Source: Alkalimonas mucilaginosa
Lineage (GTDB): Bacteria > Pseudomonadota > Gammaproteobacteria > Enterobacterales > Alteromonadaceae
Direction: 5' to 3'
DNA length: 64,000 nucleotides
NCBI RefSeq assembly: GCF_036327005.1
Contig: NZ_JAUGZK010000009.1
Span: 1 to 64,000 of the forward strand
Part shown: piece after piece, positions 44,655 through 52,944 of the stretch
Layout: every line of letters starts with the position of its first letter
Numbering within the stretch: the first letter of the stretch is position 1
Notes under the pieces: model-generated
Seen by the model: the letters and a program-made list of their open reading frames with translations, nothing else
What the model was told of the DNA's origin: nothing
The model's database searches: none
Made by a program: the position numbers and the translations under genes

Positions 44655-45772
44655 GCTGATTTCGCCTTCTTAGCTGCCAGAAAAGCCGCTTTGTCCAGGC
44701 CGGTGGCCTTAAGGACCGCTAATTCTTCCTGGGTAAGTTCATCGTCACCGGTTTTTTCCGGCACTTTCGTGGTGGTGGTTTGTGCAGCGCTGAGCGCGGC
44801 AATGGCAGGGCGGTTATCCAGTACGCCTTTCAGTACAGCAATGCCGTTCTGGTTGCCCAGCTGGGTTAAGTAGTCGCGTTCTGCGGCCACAATCTTGCCG
44901 TCCTTGTGGGCTTGCTCAATCAAGCTGTCCACGGTGTCGGTGGTGCTCTGCTGGCGCAGTACTGCCAGCTCACTAACCACACCGTTGTAGGCGGCAATGG
45001 GCACGTATTGCGACAAGTCGATATTGCCAGGACTGGCTTTCAGTGCGGCCACCTGAGTGGTCAGATCCTCGGCATTGGCTGCCTGGGTTTGAAGGGCAGT
45101 CAGCGCGGCAAGCGCAGCCTGGCCTTGTTCTGCTGTGGGCTCGGTACCGTCTGCAACGGTAATACCGATAGCCGCAAGCAGCTGCTGTAGCAGTGGGTTC
45201 ATGGGTGGTTCTCCCTGTTGGGGGTTGGTGGTAGTGGTAAACTTTTTCGCAGCCAGGGCGGCTATGGCGTCCATGCCATCTACCCCTGGGTAGTTGGTAA
45301 GCGCAGCCATTTGGATTTCTAATGGCTCACCGGTAGCTTTGTCGTAAGGGAAGACGGCAGACAGATAGCGGTATTCGCTGGCGTCAATGTGTGATTTGGC
45401 AGCACTGAGCCAGGCAGGTTTAATAAACAGGCCTTTACCAGGGCGGTATTGCATGTCTTTAAACCAGCCCGCAGCCGGGGCAGGTTTGCCGTTTTCTTCG
45501 GTTTTCAGGGTTTGGTGTTCGTAGTCGATGACCAGATCGTTAGCGCGCAGTTGGGCGCGCTGAATTAGCCTTGCCGCGATATCGGCATTCATCTTCCACT
45601 TGCCGCCAGGCACATCATGCGGGCGGCCATCTATGGAGCTGAATTCACCATCTGGCAGCAACTGGTACCAGCCATCCTCGCTGGCCAGTTCGCCAGACAG
45701 GGCGGCAATGCCGCAGCTGGTTGCGACGGTAGCAGATAGAATGGCCAGTGAAGTCAGTGATGGTTGAAACAT
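44651..45772 (-). CDS. prohead protease with internal scaffold (Mu gpI/gpZ-like)
   Basis: A 373-residue protein. The N-terminal half is the Mu gpI-like protease (GWYQLLPDGEFSSIDGRP, then VIDYEHQTLKTEENGKPAPAAGWFKDM with catalytic-type His). The C-terminal part, from M191 onward (MNPLLQQLLAAIG...), is an Ala/Gln-rich scaffold. An internal ATG at 45202 follows an AGGGAG site, so a separate scaffold protein is probably made from the same frame, as gene Z in Mu. A 9-bp hairpin (CAGCCCAGG/CCTGGGCTG, 45775-45803) stands just before the start. Confidence 0.85.
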   Translation of the reverse strand: MFQPSLTSLAILSATVATSCGIAALSGELASEDGWYQLLPDGEFSSIDGRPHDVPGGKWKMNADIAARLIQRAQLRANDLVIDYEHQTLKTEENGKPAPAAGWFKDMQYRPGKGLFIKPAWLSAAKSHIDASEYRYLSAVFPYDKATGEPLEIQMAALTNYPGVDGMDAIAALAAKKFTTTTNPQQGEPPMNPLLQQLLAAIGITVADGTEPTAEQGQAALAALTALQTQAANAEDLTTQVAALKASPGNIDLSQYVPIAAYNGVVSELAVLRQQSTTDTVDSLIEQAHKDGKIVAAERDYLTQLGNQNGIAVLKGVLDNRPAIAALSAAQTTTTKVPEKTGDDELTQEELAVLKATGLDKAAFLAAKKAKSA

Positions 45773-45803
45773 AACAGCCCAGGTGGTTGGTTATCCTGGG
45801 CTG

Positions 45804-45851
45804 ATTGTGGGCTAGGTGGGCAGCGGTTGTAGATTAAAGGGTTTTGCTAAT
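45804..45851 (-). promoter_or_regulatory. proposed late promoter of the protease-capsid operon
   Basis: The 20-bp element ATTAGCAAAACCCTTTAATC (45851-45832) lies directly after the preceding gene's stop and ends 60 bp before the protease start. A -10-like CACAAT (45809-45804) begins 22 nt after the element. The identical element in the same layout precedes the lysozyme gene. This is the position from -54 to -35 used by Mor/C-type activators; there is no good -35. Confidence 0.6.
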
Positions 45852-46589
45852 CTAAGACAATCCAAATAGGTCTTTTCTGAGCTTTTCATTTTCGGATTTA
45901 GCATTGGAGAAAAAATCTGATTTTCTATTTATTAAGGTATTAGGGTCTTTCTCTATCATCCATCGACAGCTTAAATGAATATCATATGCCATTACTGAGC
46001 ATAAATAATGTTCTAACATTCGGTCGCTCTTTTCGTTAGTCCCTGTATCGGTTTCGTCGTGATACTCGAAATACCTTTTAGCATCTAACCGTATTTTTTC
46101 TGTTAGCCCGTTATAGCTTTCTAGCATGTTATATATGTTTCTTATGTTTTTCCTTTTTTCGGAGGAAATGCAGGGGATTATGTACTTAAAGTACTCTAGA
46201 TAGGCGGGGTATGAATGGGTCATTGAAATGGGGTGGTTGGAGTTTTTGTTATTTTTTACCTTTCGCGCGCTTTTAGCGTATAAATCTCTCGCCTCCTTCA
46301 TTGGTCCTACTAGATCATGAATTTCTTCCATGATGGCATTGATGCGTATTTCTGTATCTTCTTTTCGTTTGTTTTGCTCACTATGGATGGCGAGCTTCCA
46401 GCCTAAGAAAACGCCTGCTAAGGTCGTAATCGCCTGAAGAAAGGCCATGAGCAAATTTTCGGCAGGAATACTCGGGAATATTTTAGGCACTAGATGAACT
46501 ATCAGTGACAATGCAGCCAGCCATACCAGTAATGTGTAAGGCCCGAAAAATAATGTTACATAGTTCCTGTTCGTTTTTTTACGTTCCAT
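45852..46589 (-). CDS. prophage cargo membrane protein, unknown function
   Basis: About 245 residues from ATG 46589, chosen because AAGGAG lies ten bases upstream; a GTG nine bases earlier is too close. Two membrane helices (about 13-38 and 45-68) are followed by a cytoplasmic helical domain, rich in Lys, Asn and Tyr (SYPAYLEYFKYIIPCISSEKRKNIRNIYN...). The gene is clearly more AT-rich than its neighbours and is inserted between gpG and the protease, which are adjacent in Mu. It is therefore likely a moron. Superinfection exclusion or defence would be reasonable but is unproven. Confidence 0.65.
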   Translation of the reverse strand: MERKKTNRNYVTLFFGPYTLLVWLAALSLIVHLVPKIFPSIPAENLLMAFLQAITTLAGVFLGWKLAIHSEQNKRKEDTEIRINAIMEEIHDLVGPMKEARDLYAKSARKVKNNKNSNHPISMTHSYPAYLEYFKYIIPCISSEKRKNIRNIYNMLESYNGLTEKIRLDAKRYFEYHDETDTGTNEKSDRMLEHYLCSVMAYDIHLSCRWMIEKDPNTLINRKSDFFSNAKSENEKLRKDLFGLS

Positions 46590-46613
46590 TAGGCTCACAC
46601 TCCTTAATAAACG

Positions 46614-46645
46614 CCCTTTAAATCGCGTCAGAATCGTTTAAAGGG
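46614..46645. repeat. inverted repeat upstream of the cargo gene
   Basis: CCCTTTAAA (46614-46622) and TTTAAAGGG (46637-46645) form a perfect 9-bp dyad with a 14-bp centre, 25 bp before the cargo gene start. It shares AAAGGG/CCCTTT with the late element on the other side of the gene. It may be an operator. The rest of the gap 46590-46713 is featureless. Confidence 0.5.
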
Positions 46646-46713
46646 TTTCCCTATGAATGCTGGTAGCTTAAAACCCTGCTGGACGCCTTACAAGCGATTT
46701 GAGCGCGTTTGGG

Positions 46714-47169
46714 CTAAATCAGGTAATCGGCCACTATGTCCAGGATATCGGTTTCGTCTTCCCTGGATAAACCGATCTGTTCCCGTGCAGGGATAGCGGC
46801 TGGCCCTGGGGCCATTTCCGGGGTGCCGCCGAAGTGGTGGATAGCAGCATAGATTTTGTTGCTGCCAATCTCCGCCCAGTCGCTGCCATAGTCGCTGGTA
46901 TAGCTGGCAGCCAGGCCACCGGAACTGGCTTGCAGGATTTGCCCGCCCCGGCGGCTAGGGTTGGCTTTAAGGTAGTTGTCGGACAGCGCCTGCCAGGGGG
47001 TGCCGGTTACCGGGCTGGCCTCGGTGGCAAAGGCCCGCTCTGTGGCATCTTCCATCACGCCTGCAATGCGTTGCATGGGCTCTGTTAAATCGCCCAGCCG
47101 ATCCATCAGCCCTTGCAGGACATCGATAACGGCGGTGCTGTTGTGCTCGATGGTAATTTTGTTGGTCAT
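46714..47169 (-). CDS. virion morphogenesis protein, Mu gpG family
   Basis: A 151-residue protein with the phage_tail_S/gpG pattern: MQRIAGVMEDATERAFATEASPVTGTPWQALSDNYLKANPSRRGGQILQASSGGLAAS, then IGSNKIYAAIHHFGGTPEMAPGPAAIPAREQIGLS. It acts in tail completion or head-tail joining in Mu. It follows gpF as usual. Confidence 0.9.
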   Translation of the reverse strand: MTNKITIEHNSTAVIDVLQGLMDRLGDLTEPMQRIAGVMEDATERAFATEASPVTGTPWQALSDNYLKANPSRRGGQILQASSGGLAASYTSDYGSDWAEIGSNKIYAAIHHFGGTPEMAPGPAAIPAREQIGLSREDETDILDIVADYLI

Positions 47170-47186
47170 GTTTTATACTCAGTACT

Positions 47187-47262
47187 GCAGCTGATGTACT
47201 CTTAATGGTAAAGCGGCGGTGCTTGCATCGTTTATGTGGGTTCGACTCCCTCCATCAGCTGC
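47187..47262 (+). other. tRNA-like structure between gpF and gpG genes
   Basis: On the plus strand, opposite to the phage genes, the sequence folds like a tRNA. The acceptor GCTGATG/CATCAGC (47190-47196, 47253-47259) is perfect and extends to 10 bp with GCA/TGC. U8-A9 are followed by a D-arm-like TAATGGTAAAGCG. A short anticodon arm has a 4-bp stem and 6-nt loop (CGGT-GCTTGC-ATCG). A 5-nt variable region and a T-arm GTGGG-TTCGACT-CCCTC complete it. No CCA is encoded and the anticodon arm is too short, so it is not a standard tRNA. The gpF stop codon lies in its acceptor. Confidence 0.5.
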
Positions 47263-48574
47263 CCACTTTCCCCTCCAGTAATTCATAGTTACTTTCCAGC
47301 AGGTGATAGGCCTCTACCTTGTAGACGTTGATGACCGTATCAAGCGGCTGCTGGCGCTTGTGCTTCCACCCCGTGTTGATGACCACTTTGACTTTGTTGT
47401 TGCCGCTGGCCGGGTACACATACAGCAAGTTCTGATGCGATTTATCCCACAAAACGGCCTCTGGCTGTGCCAGCATGGCTGGCAGCTGCAGGTATTCCTG
47501 GCGGCTGAGTGTAACCTCTCGGCGTTGATGCTTTGGGCTGTCAGCATGCAACAGTTGCTTTTCGCCGATGGCCAGCAGGGCAGTAGGGGCCTTGCCCAGG
47601 CGGGCGGTAACAGCGGCCTCTATCGCCGGTGTCATAAAGCCCAGCGCCTGCACCGTGTTGCCTGCCCGGCGTTTACTCAGCGCCTGGCTGGCCCAGCTGG
47701 CAAACTGGGCGTGGCGCAATTCGCTGTTGTTGATGGACTGGATCAGCTGGCTACGCAGCTCAATGCTGCGGGCTGAGCCCAGCTTTTTGGCGATGGCCAT
47801 GTCGGTGCCAAAAGCGGCTTCACCAGGGTTGTAGGCCCAGCCAACATCGGGCTGCATCACGCTGCCATCCGGCAGGCGGATCCGTACATGGTCTACCTGG
47901 ATCACTTCGCCGGTTCGCTGGTCGATGCCTGCCTCGGCGGTGATGTCTTCCACATAGCGCCCGCCGTTCTCTACCTGCAGCCCCAGGCGTTCCACCTGTG
48001 CTGCTGTCAAAGCCCGGATACGGCAGCGGCAGCCCCACCCATTGGGCGGGTAGATGTGTTGCCAGATTGGATCGTCATAGCGGAATACTTTGCCGTTTAA
48101 ATTGGCGTGGGCCGGGCGGGTTTGGCCATCCATGACCGCGACGTACATCCAGTAGGGGCGGTCTTCTGCATTGGCCAGCTGGCGGCGATAGCGGCCGGCC
48201 ATGTAGGCGGTTTGCAGGTTGTTGCGGTAGATGTTGCGAAGCCGGTACACACTGCCGAGTTGCACTTGCTGAGCGCCACCGGCGCTGTCTACCCAGGTTT
48301 GCTTGCCCCACCAGCCCAGCTTTTGCAGCTTCGGTGCCAGGCTATCTACGAACTGTTTTGCCGTGGTGCCGTTTGCCAGGGCGCTATCCACTTCGGTGCG
48401 TATCGCCTCCAGCACATCCATGCGCATGGCTTTGGCTACGGTAAACGCCCTGGCATGGGCGCGCTGCCAAATCTCCCACCAGTTATCCGATACGGCGTAC
48501 CCCTTGGCGCGGAAGTAGGCCACAGCATCAGCCGGTGGCATGTCGAAGGCCAGGCGCAGATCAGGTGTTGGCAT
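47255..48574 (-). CDS. head morphogenesis protein gpF with C-terminal nuclease-like domain
   Basis: A 439-residue protein from ATG 48574 (MPTPDLRLAFDMPPADAVAYFRAKG); overlaps the portal gene by 14 bp. The Mu-F domain is at about 140-240 (NNLQTAYMAGRYRRQLANAEDRPYWMYVAVMDGQTRPAHANLNGKVF...NGWGCRCRIRAL). The last 115 residues (HADSPKHQRREVTLSRQEYLQLPAMLAQPEAVLWDKSHQNLLYVYP...KVKVVIN) look like a PBECR (phage Barnase-EndoU-ColicinE5-RelE) domain, known as a C-terminal fusion in polyvalent phage proteins. Confidence 0.85.
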   Translation of the reverse strand: MPTPDLRLAFDMPPADAVAYFRAKGYAVSDNWWEIWQRAHARAFTVAKAMRMDVLEAIRTEVDSALANGTTAKQFVDSLAPKLQKLGWWGKQTWVDSAGGAQQVQLGSVYRLRNIYRNNLQTAYMAGRYRRQLANAEDRPYWMYVAVMDGQTRPAHANLNGKVFRYDDPIWQHIYPPNGWGCRCRIRALTAAQVERLGLQVENGGRYVEDITAEAGIDQRTGEVIQVDHVRIRLPDGSVMQPDVGWAYNPGEAAFGTDMAIAKKLGSARSIELRSQLIQSINNSELRHAQFASWASQALSKRRAGNTVQALGFMTPAIEAAVTARLGKAPTALLAIGEKQLLHADSPKHQRREVTLSRQEYLQLPAMLAQPEAVLWDKSHQNLLYVYPASGNNKVKVVINTGWKHKRQQPLDTVINVYKVEAYHLLESNYELLEGKVGS

Positions 48575-50123
48575 TGAGCTGGCCCCAGAGTTCGCCGACA
48601 AACAGCACTTGCGCCAGGCGCTGGGTTAGCAGGCTGTCGTCCATGCCTGGCCAGAGTTGTTCCAGCTGCTGCGCCATAGCCTCTGGGCCTTGTTCAGCCG
48701 CATCGAATACCGGCTTGAGCAAGCCCAGCATTTGCTCATCAAACTGGCCAGTACTGAGCTTGTCCAGGGCTTGCTCCAGCGCCATCTGGTCGGCAAAGGC
48801 GGCGGTGGCATTGCCGCGCAGGGCAGCGATGCCAGTTAAGCCGGTGAAGCCTGGCAGGCGCTCGGCAATTTGCAGCACAGGCTCTTTGCCATCGGCCATG
48901 GGGATTTTGGTTTTTTCGTGCAGCCAGGCCACCGGGATTTGAGCACCGACACTAACCAGGGTTTTCAACGGATCGGCAATTTTTGTGTAGTCCTCGCCCT
49001 CGCTGGTGTCGAACTGAAAGCGCGGATGGCGGCGGTAATCACGAAAGGATTTGCCGTTCAGTGCATACAGCGGGTAGATAATATCGCGGGTTAGGGTTTG
49101 CTCCAGGGCTGCTAAATCTGCATCACGAATTTCATAGCGCACTTCGTTATGAATGTTGCCCAGGGCATTGGTGCTGCTGGCACCGTCGGCCTGAGTGGTC
49201 AGGGTACCGCCCAGCACGGCTTTTGAAACTGACTTTTCACACCAGGCAATCATGGCCATAAAGGGATCGCTTTGCCCGTCTGCCGCATTTTGAAAGTCGA
49301 TTTCCATGCCCTTGGGGATGATGCCTCCGGCGTTATGGCCAATGCTCATCACGGCCCGCAGCAGGGTGAGCTTTTCGCGTTCGCTGGCCCCAGCCGGGTA
49401 TTTTCCCAGGCGGATTGGTAGGCCGTAAATTTCTAAGAACTCGGCCAGATCCCGTACAGAGTAGTTGGCGAACAGGAAGGGCCACACCAATACCCGCACC
49501 AGCCCCCGGCGCTCCAGGTAACCACTTTTGGCTTTGGCGGTATGGCTAAGCCAACCGAAGGGCCGCAGTTCCATGCCGTTGTGGCTGCCATCACGTAGCA
49601 TCAGCTGATTACGCTTATCCGGGTTAATCTGGAACCAGGATGGATCCCGAAATTCGCAGCTGGTGATGACATGCTGCTTTTCGATGTATTCCCAGGTGAG
49701 TTCCTGATTGCTGTAGCCCTTTAGAATGGCGTCGGATGCATCAAAGATGGCATCACGCAGCCAGACTGCTGTGCGTAGCAGCTCTTCCAGCATTTCGGTG
49801 TCGCGTTTCTCGGCAGCGCTGGCATTGGGTGGCGGCAGGATATTCCAGGGCACGGACAACAGTGACAGACGGCGCTTGCCCAGCTCGCTCTGGATATGGG
49901 CGCTTTTCTCTTCCATGTCTTCGGCCAGCTCGCACTGCGCAATCAGATTGCCTTGTTCGGCTTCTTTTAAGATGTTGGCGGCCTTGGCTGGTGTTAAACC
50001 GCTACTTGGATGACCGCCAAAATGGCGGTGCAGTTGTGCCAGGCGTGCTTCGGCTTCGGTTTGCGGGGTTTCCAGGTCGCCTTCAAAGGGGCGGCCCCAA
50101 CGGTCTACTATGGTGCTTTTCAT
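48561..50123 (-). CDS. portal protein, DUF935 (Mu gp29)
   Basis: A 520-residue DUF935 protein. Recognisable segments are IVDRWGRPFEGDLETPQTEAEARLAQL at the start and GWLSHTAKAKSGYLERRGLVRVLVWPFLFANYSVRDLAEFLEIYGLPIRLGKYP, the conserved core. Twelve copies form the portal through which DNA enters the head. It begins 12 bp after the terminase stop. Confidence 0.94.
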   Translation of the reverse strand: MKSTIVDRWGRPFEGDLETPQTEAEARLAQLHRHFGGHPSSGLTPAKAANILKEAEQGNLIAQCELAEDMEEKSAHIQSELGKRRLSLLSVPWNILPPPNASAAEKRDTEMLEELLRTAVWLRDAIFDASDAILKGYSNQELTWEYIEKQHVITSCEFRDPSWFQINPDKRNQLMLRDGSHNGMELRPFGWLSHTAKAKSGYLERRGLVRVLVWPFLFANYSVRDLAEFLEIYGLPIRLGKYPAGASEREKLTLLRAVMSIGHNAGGIIPKGMEIDFQNAADGQSDPFMAMIAWCEKSVSKAVLGGTLTTQADGASSTNALGNIHNEVRYEIRDADLAALEQTLTRDIIYPLYALNGKSFRDYRRHPRFQFDTSEGEDYTKIADPLKTLVSVGAQIPVAWLHEKTKIPMADGKEPVLQIAERLPGFTGLTGIAALRGNATAAFADQMALEQALDKLSTGQFDEQMLGLLKPVFDAAEQGPEAMAQQLEQLWPGMDDSLLTQRLAQVLFVGELWGQLNANT

Positions 50124-50135
50124 GGTGGGTTCCTG

Positions 50136-51773
50136 TTACCAGCAGCCTGATGCTGACTGGGTGATGTCGTCGTCTTCGTCTACATGGCCAAACAGGCCTG
50201 CTTTGCCAGGCAAGGCAGTGAATTCGGTTGCACCGCCTTCCATCCAGCTGGCCCGGATAGCCATTGCCAGGGCAACTGCAAAGTCACCGTGTCGCTGTTG
50301 GCCATCGGTACCTTTCCCAGATCCTTTCTCAATCTGCGGTATGCCATTTTTCAGTTGGATTTTGCAAAGATCGTCCAGAATGTCTTGATGGCGAGGTATT
50401 TCCAGATTGCCATCATCAAACTCTGCTTTAAGTTTGGGCATCCACTCGCGGTACCAGGGCTGATTGAGCATGACGCAATCAATCATATCGCTGCCATATT
50501 TCAGCCTGGCAGCTTCCGCCAGGTAGCCCCCGTTACCTGTGCTATCAAACGCTGCAGCGGTGAATCGTGGCAAACGCTCCAGGATAAACATCAGAATTTG
50601 CCGTTGGGCCTCATAGGTTGTATTCGCCAGCTCTACGACAAAAGGCACCCGCTTGGTCAGGTCTTTGCGAATAGTAAGCGGAACGAACACGGACAAATCG
50701 CCCTTGCGCGCGAAGTCTTCACCAAAGACATGGCGGCAGTCGATAGGGAGCTGTTCAATTAAAAATGCGACGTTGTTCGCTAGCCACTCGTCAACGATGC
50801 GTTGGCGTTCGTGCTCTGTTTGCAGCTCAAAATCTTTAGGGGCGGTAAAACGTACAATGGGGATGGAATGGTCTTTCACCATCGCCCGTTCAATCAGGGT
50901 GCGTTTGAGGTATAAGCCACTACCAGCTTTGGGCACGCAAAAGTATTCTTCCAGCGCATCTTCTTCCGTGGCAGTGTCTTTCAGTAGTCCAGCTTTCCAT
51001 TCGTCTTCTTTGGCCTGGCTCCATTCCAGCTTGCGGATTTGGCAGATGCGCTGATAGAGGCCATCCCGACACGCATCATCCAGGGTAATGGTATGGATGC
51101 TATAACGCTTTTTCCCGGCCCGGCTGTCTTGGATCAATTGGTTGAACAGGTTGTCGATGCCGTTATGAGTGCTGATTAAACGAACCCGACTGCCCCACAT
51201 GGTGAGTGCCAATGCAGCTTTAAGCACCTCGGCCAAGCGCTCATGGAAAGCGGCTTCATCTATGGTGACGTTCCCTTGCATACCCCTTAGGTTGCTGGGA
51301 TTAGAGCTGAGTGCCTGTATTTTGAATCCGCTGGAAAAGTGAATGACAAAGGTTAGGATCTCTTTGCCTTCCTTGCCGCCATCGTTAAAAATTTCCTCCT
51401 GGATTTCTGAGCCAGCTTTATTAAAAACCCGTGCCCACATAGCGGCGGCTTCGATAAATTCGCGAGCCATTTCCTTGTTACTGCCCACATAAAAGTGGTT
51501 GCAGCCGCCGTTATCGCGACGGGTACTGGCGCATAGTACGGCATCGGCTGCCTCTGCCCAGGTAAGGCCGGTACGACGGCTTTTCTCGGCAATTTTTAAC
51601 GGGCTTTCATCGGCTATCCAGCTTTTTTGGTAGCCTAGTAGCACTTCTTTGGGGTCGAAACGGCTTAGCTGGCTAACATGATGATCCACACTCTCGGCCA
51701 CAGCCTGAGCGACGGGGGTAAGTGCAAGTGCGGCAGCAGTCACTGCTGCGGCAACTGTTTGCTTTAGCTTCAT
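50136..51773 (-). CDS. terminase large subunit, Mu gp28 family
   Basis: A 545-residue ATPase-nuclease. The ATPase has LLGYQKSWIADESPLKIAEKSRRTGLTWAEAADA (Walker A-like KSRRTGLT) and GNVTIDEAAFHERL (Walker B); the nuclease has FDSTGNGGYLAEAARLKYG. It packages DNA headful-wise starting at the phage end. The first 28 residues (MKLKQTVAAAVTAAALALTPVAQAVAES) look like a signal peptide, odd for a cytosolic enzyme, but the start overlaps the upstream stop (TGATG), which supports it. Confidence 0.93.
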   Translation of the reverse strand: MKLKQTVAAAVTAAALALTPVAQAVAESVDHHVSQLSRFDPKEVLLGYQKSWIADESPLKIAEKSRRTGLTWAEAADAVLCASTRRDNGGCNHFYVGSNKEMAREFIEAAAMWARVFNKAGSEIQEEIFNDGGKEGKEILTFVIHFSSGFKIQALSSNPSNLRGMQGNVTIDEAAFHERLAEVLKAALALTMWGSRVRLISTHNGIDNLFNQLIQDSRAGKKRYSIHTITLDDACRDGLYQRICQIRKLEWSQAKEDEWKAGLLKDTATEEDALEEYFCVPKAGSGLYLKRTLIERAMVKDHSIPIVRFTAPKDFELQTEHERQRIVDEWLANNVAFLIEQLPIDCRHVFGEDFARKGDLSVFVPLTIRKDLTKRVPFVVELANTTYEAQRQILMFILERLPRFTAAAFDSTGNGGYLAEAARLKYGSDMIDCVMLNQPWYREWMPKLKAEFDDGNLEIPRHQDILDDLCKIQLKNGIPQIEKGSGKGTDGQQRHGDFAVALAMAIRASWMEGGATEFTALPGKAGLFGHVDEDDDITQSASGCW

Positions 51774-52351
51774 CAGGCTATCCCCAGAATTTCCCGTTTG
51801 AGCGCGGCCACACCTTCGGCAGTCAGGCCCTGTTGACTTGCAACTTTCTCTGCCACTTCTGCAGCTTCACTGGCAAATAGCTGACGCATTTCTTTTTCGC
51901 GCTTGTGCGAACTCATGGCAGCGGCTTCGATGCGCTGGCAAAGCAAAGCCATTTGGTTGAGTGACTTTGGATCGGCAGATATTTTGCCTTCGGCCATGTC
52001 CATCTGAGTTTCAAAGGCCAGTGCTCGGATCCCTTCTTGCAGAATCTTGCCAAGGTCTGATACCGGAGCGTTGCCCAGTTTGGCAGTCCACACTTCGGCC
52101 ACTTCCCGCGCCTGGCGTATGCGCTGGCCAATATCTTCCATACGTTTGGCATAGCGATTTAAACCTGACTTACTAAGTTGCTGGTCTTCAGGCAGTCCTT
52201 TGGATTCAATCAACTGGTTGATGGCCTCGACGATTTCAATCTGCTGCATACGGCCATCGCGTAACATCTCGTTTAGCTGTGCTTTGATGTCGGCAGGCAG
52301 TAGCTCGACTTTGCTACGTCGGTTTTTTGCTTTGGCTTGGTGCAGGCTCAT
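51773..52351 (-). CDS. terminase small subunit-like DUF3486 (Mu gp27)
   Basis: A 192-residue helical protein with the DUF3486 pattern: SKVELLPADIKAQLNEMLRDGRMQQIEIVEAINQLIESKG, then SKSGLNRYAKRMEDIGQRIRQAREVAEVW. It binds DNA and partners the large terminase. It overlaps both neighbours by 1-4 bp. Confidence 0.9.
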   Translation of the reverse strand: MSLHQAKAKNRRSKVELLPADIKAQLNEMLRDGRMQQIEIVEAINQLIESKGLPEDQQLSKSGLNRYAKRMEDIGQRIRQAREVAEVWTAKLGNAPVSDLGKILQEGIRALAFETQMDMAEGKISADPKSLNQMALLCQRIEAAAMSSHKREKEMRQLFASEAAEVAEKVASQQGLTAEGVAALKREILGIA

Positions 52352-52644
52352 AGCGTAGGCCTTGGCTTTTTAACACCTGGTACGCTAGCTTTGCCGGTGG
52401 CTACGTCGGATCCTCGTGCCGTTAATTTAGCCACCATATAACCGGCAACATCGCGCAGGTTGACCAGTTGTTGTTCGTCCAACCAAGCTATTTCGGCACG
52501 CACTGTGTCACGACTGACACTGTGGCCATAGGCTTCCAGGCATTGGTTAATAATGGATTCGTTGGCTTCATAGCCGCCCATTTCATTCAGGGATCGCAGA
52601 ATGACAAGTCGCCGGTCTTCCTGCAGTATTTTGCTCATTGCCAT
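52348..52644 (-). CDS. small winged-helix protein of the prophage
   Basis: A 98-residue protein (DRRLVILRSLNEMGGYEANESIINQCLEAYGHSVSRDTVRAEIAWLDEQQLVNLRDVAGYMVAKLTARG) with an ArsR-like winged helix. Similar proteins occur between DUF2730 and DUF3486 in Mu-like phages. It may regulate late genes or assist packaging; no direct evidence. Confidence 0.75.
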   Translation of the reverse strand: MAMSKILQEDRRLVILRSLNEMGGYEANESIINQCLEAYGHSVSRDTVRAEIAWLDEQQLVNLRDVAGYMVAKLTARGSDVATGKASVPGVKKPRPTL

Positions 52645-52650
52645 GCTGGC

Positions 52651-52944
52651 TTACCTCTTTAAACGTTCTTCTAATAACAGATTGGCCAGGTTGTGCACTG
52701 GCTTGAGCTGTTCACGCAGGGCATGCAGTTCGCCGCGCAAATCAGACATTTCCAGTTGCAGCCGGTGTTGCTCTGCCTGGCTGGGCAGGCTGTTAACTTT
52801 GTTTTCTAAAATTTCCACGGCCATGGTGATGGACTCCAGTGCTTCGCGCCGGGCATAGGTTTTGGCCAACAGCAACTGGATCACGTTAAAGGCGGTGAGG
52901 ATTAATGCCCAAATCACAGCACCCCATTCGCGGATAAAGTCCAT
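52651..52944 (-). CDS. DUF2730 family membrane-anchored coiled-coil protein
   Basis: A 97-residue protein from ATG 52944, which overlaps the stop of the DksA-like gene by one base (a longer frame upstream is rejected). One N-terminal membrane helix (GAVIWALILTAFNVIQLLLA) is followed by a coiled coil (ITMAVEILENKVNSLPSQAEQHRLQLEMSDLRGELHALREQL). The form resembles inner-membrane spanins, and its place near the lysis gene fits, but the family function is not established. Confidence 0.8.
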   Translation of the reverse strand: MDFIREWGAVIWALILTAFNVIQLLLAKTYARREALESITMAVEILENKVNSLPSQAEQHRLQLEMSDLRGELHALREQLKPVHNLANLLLEERLKR

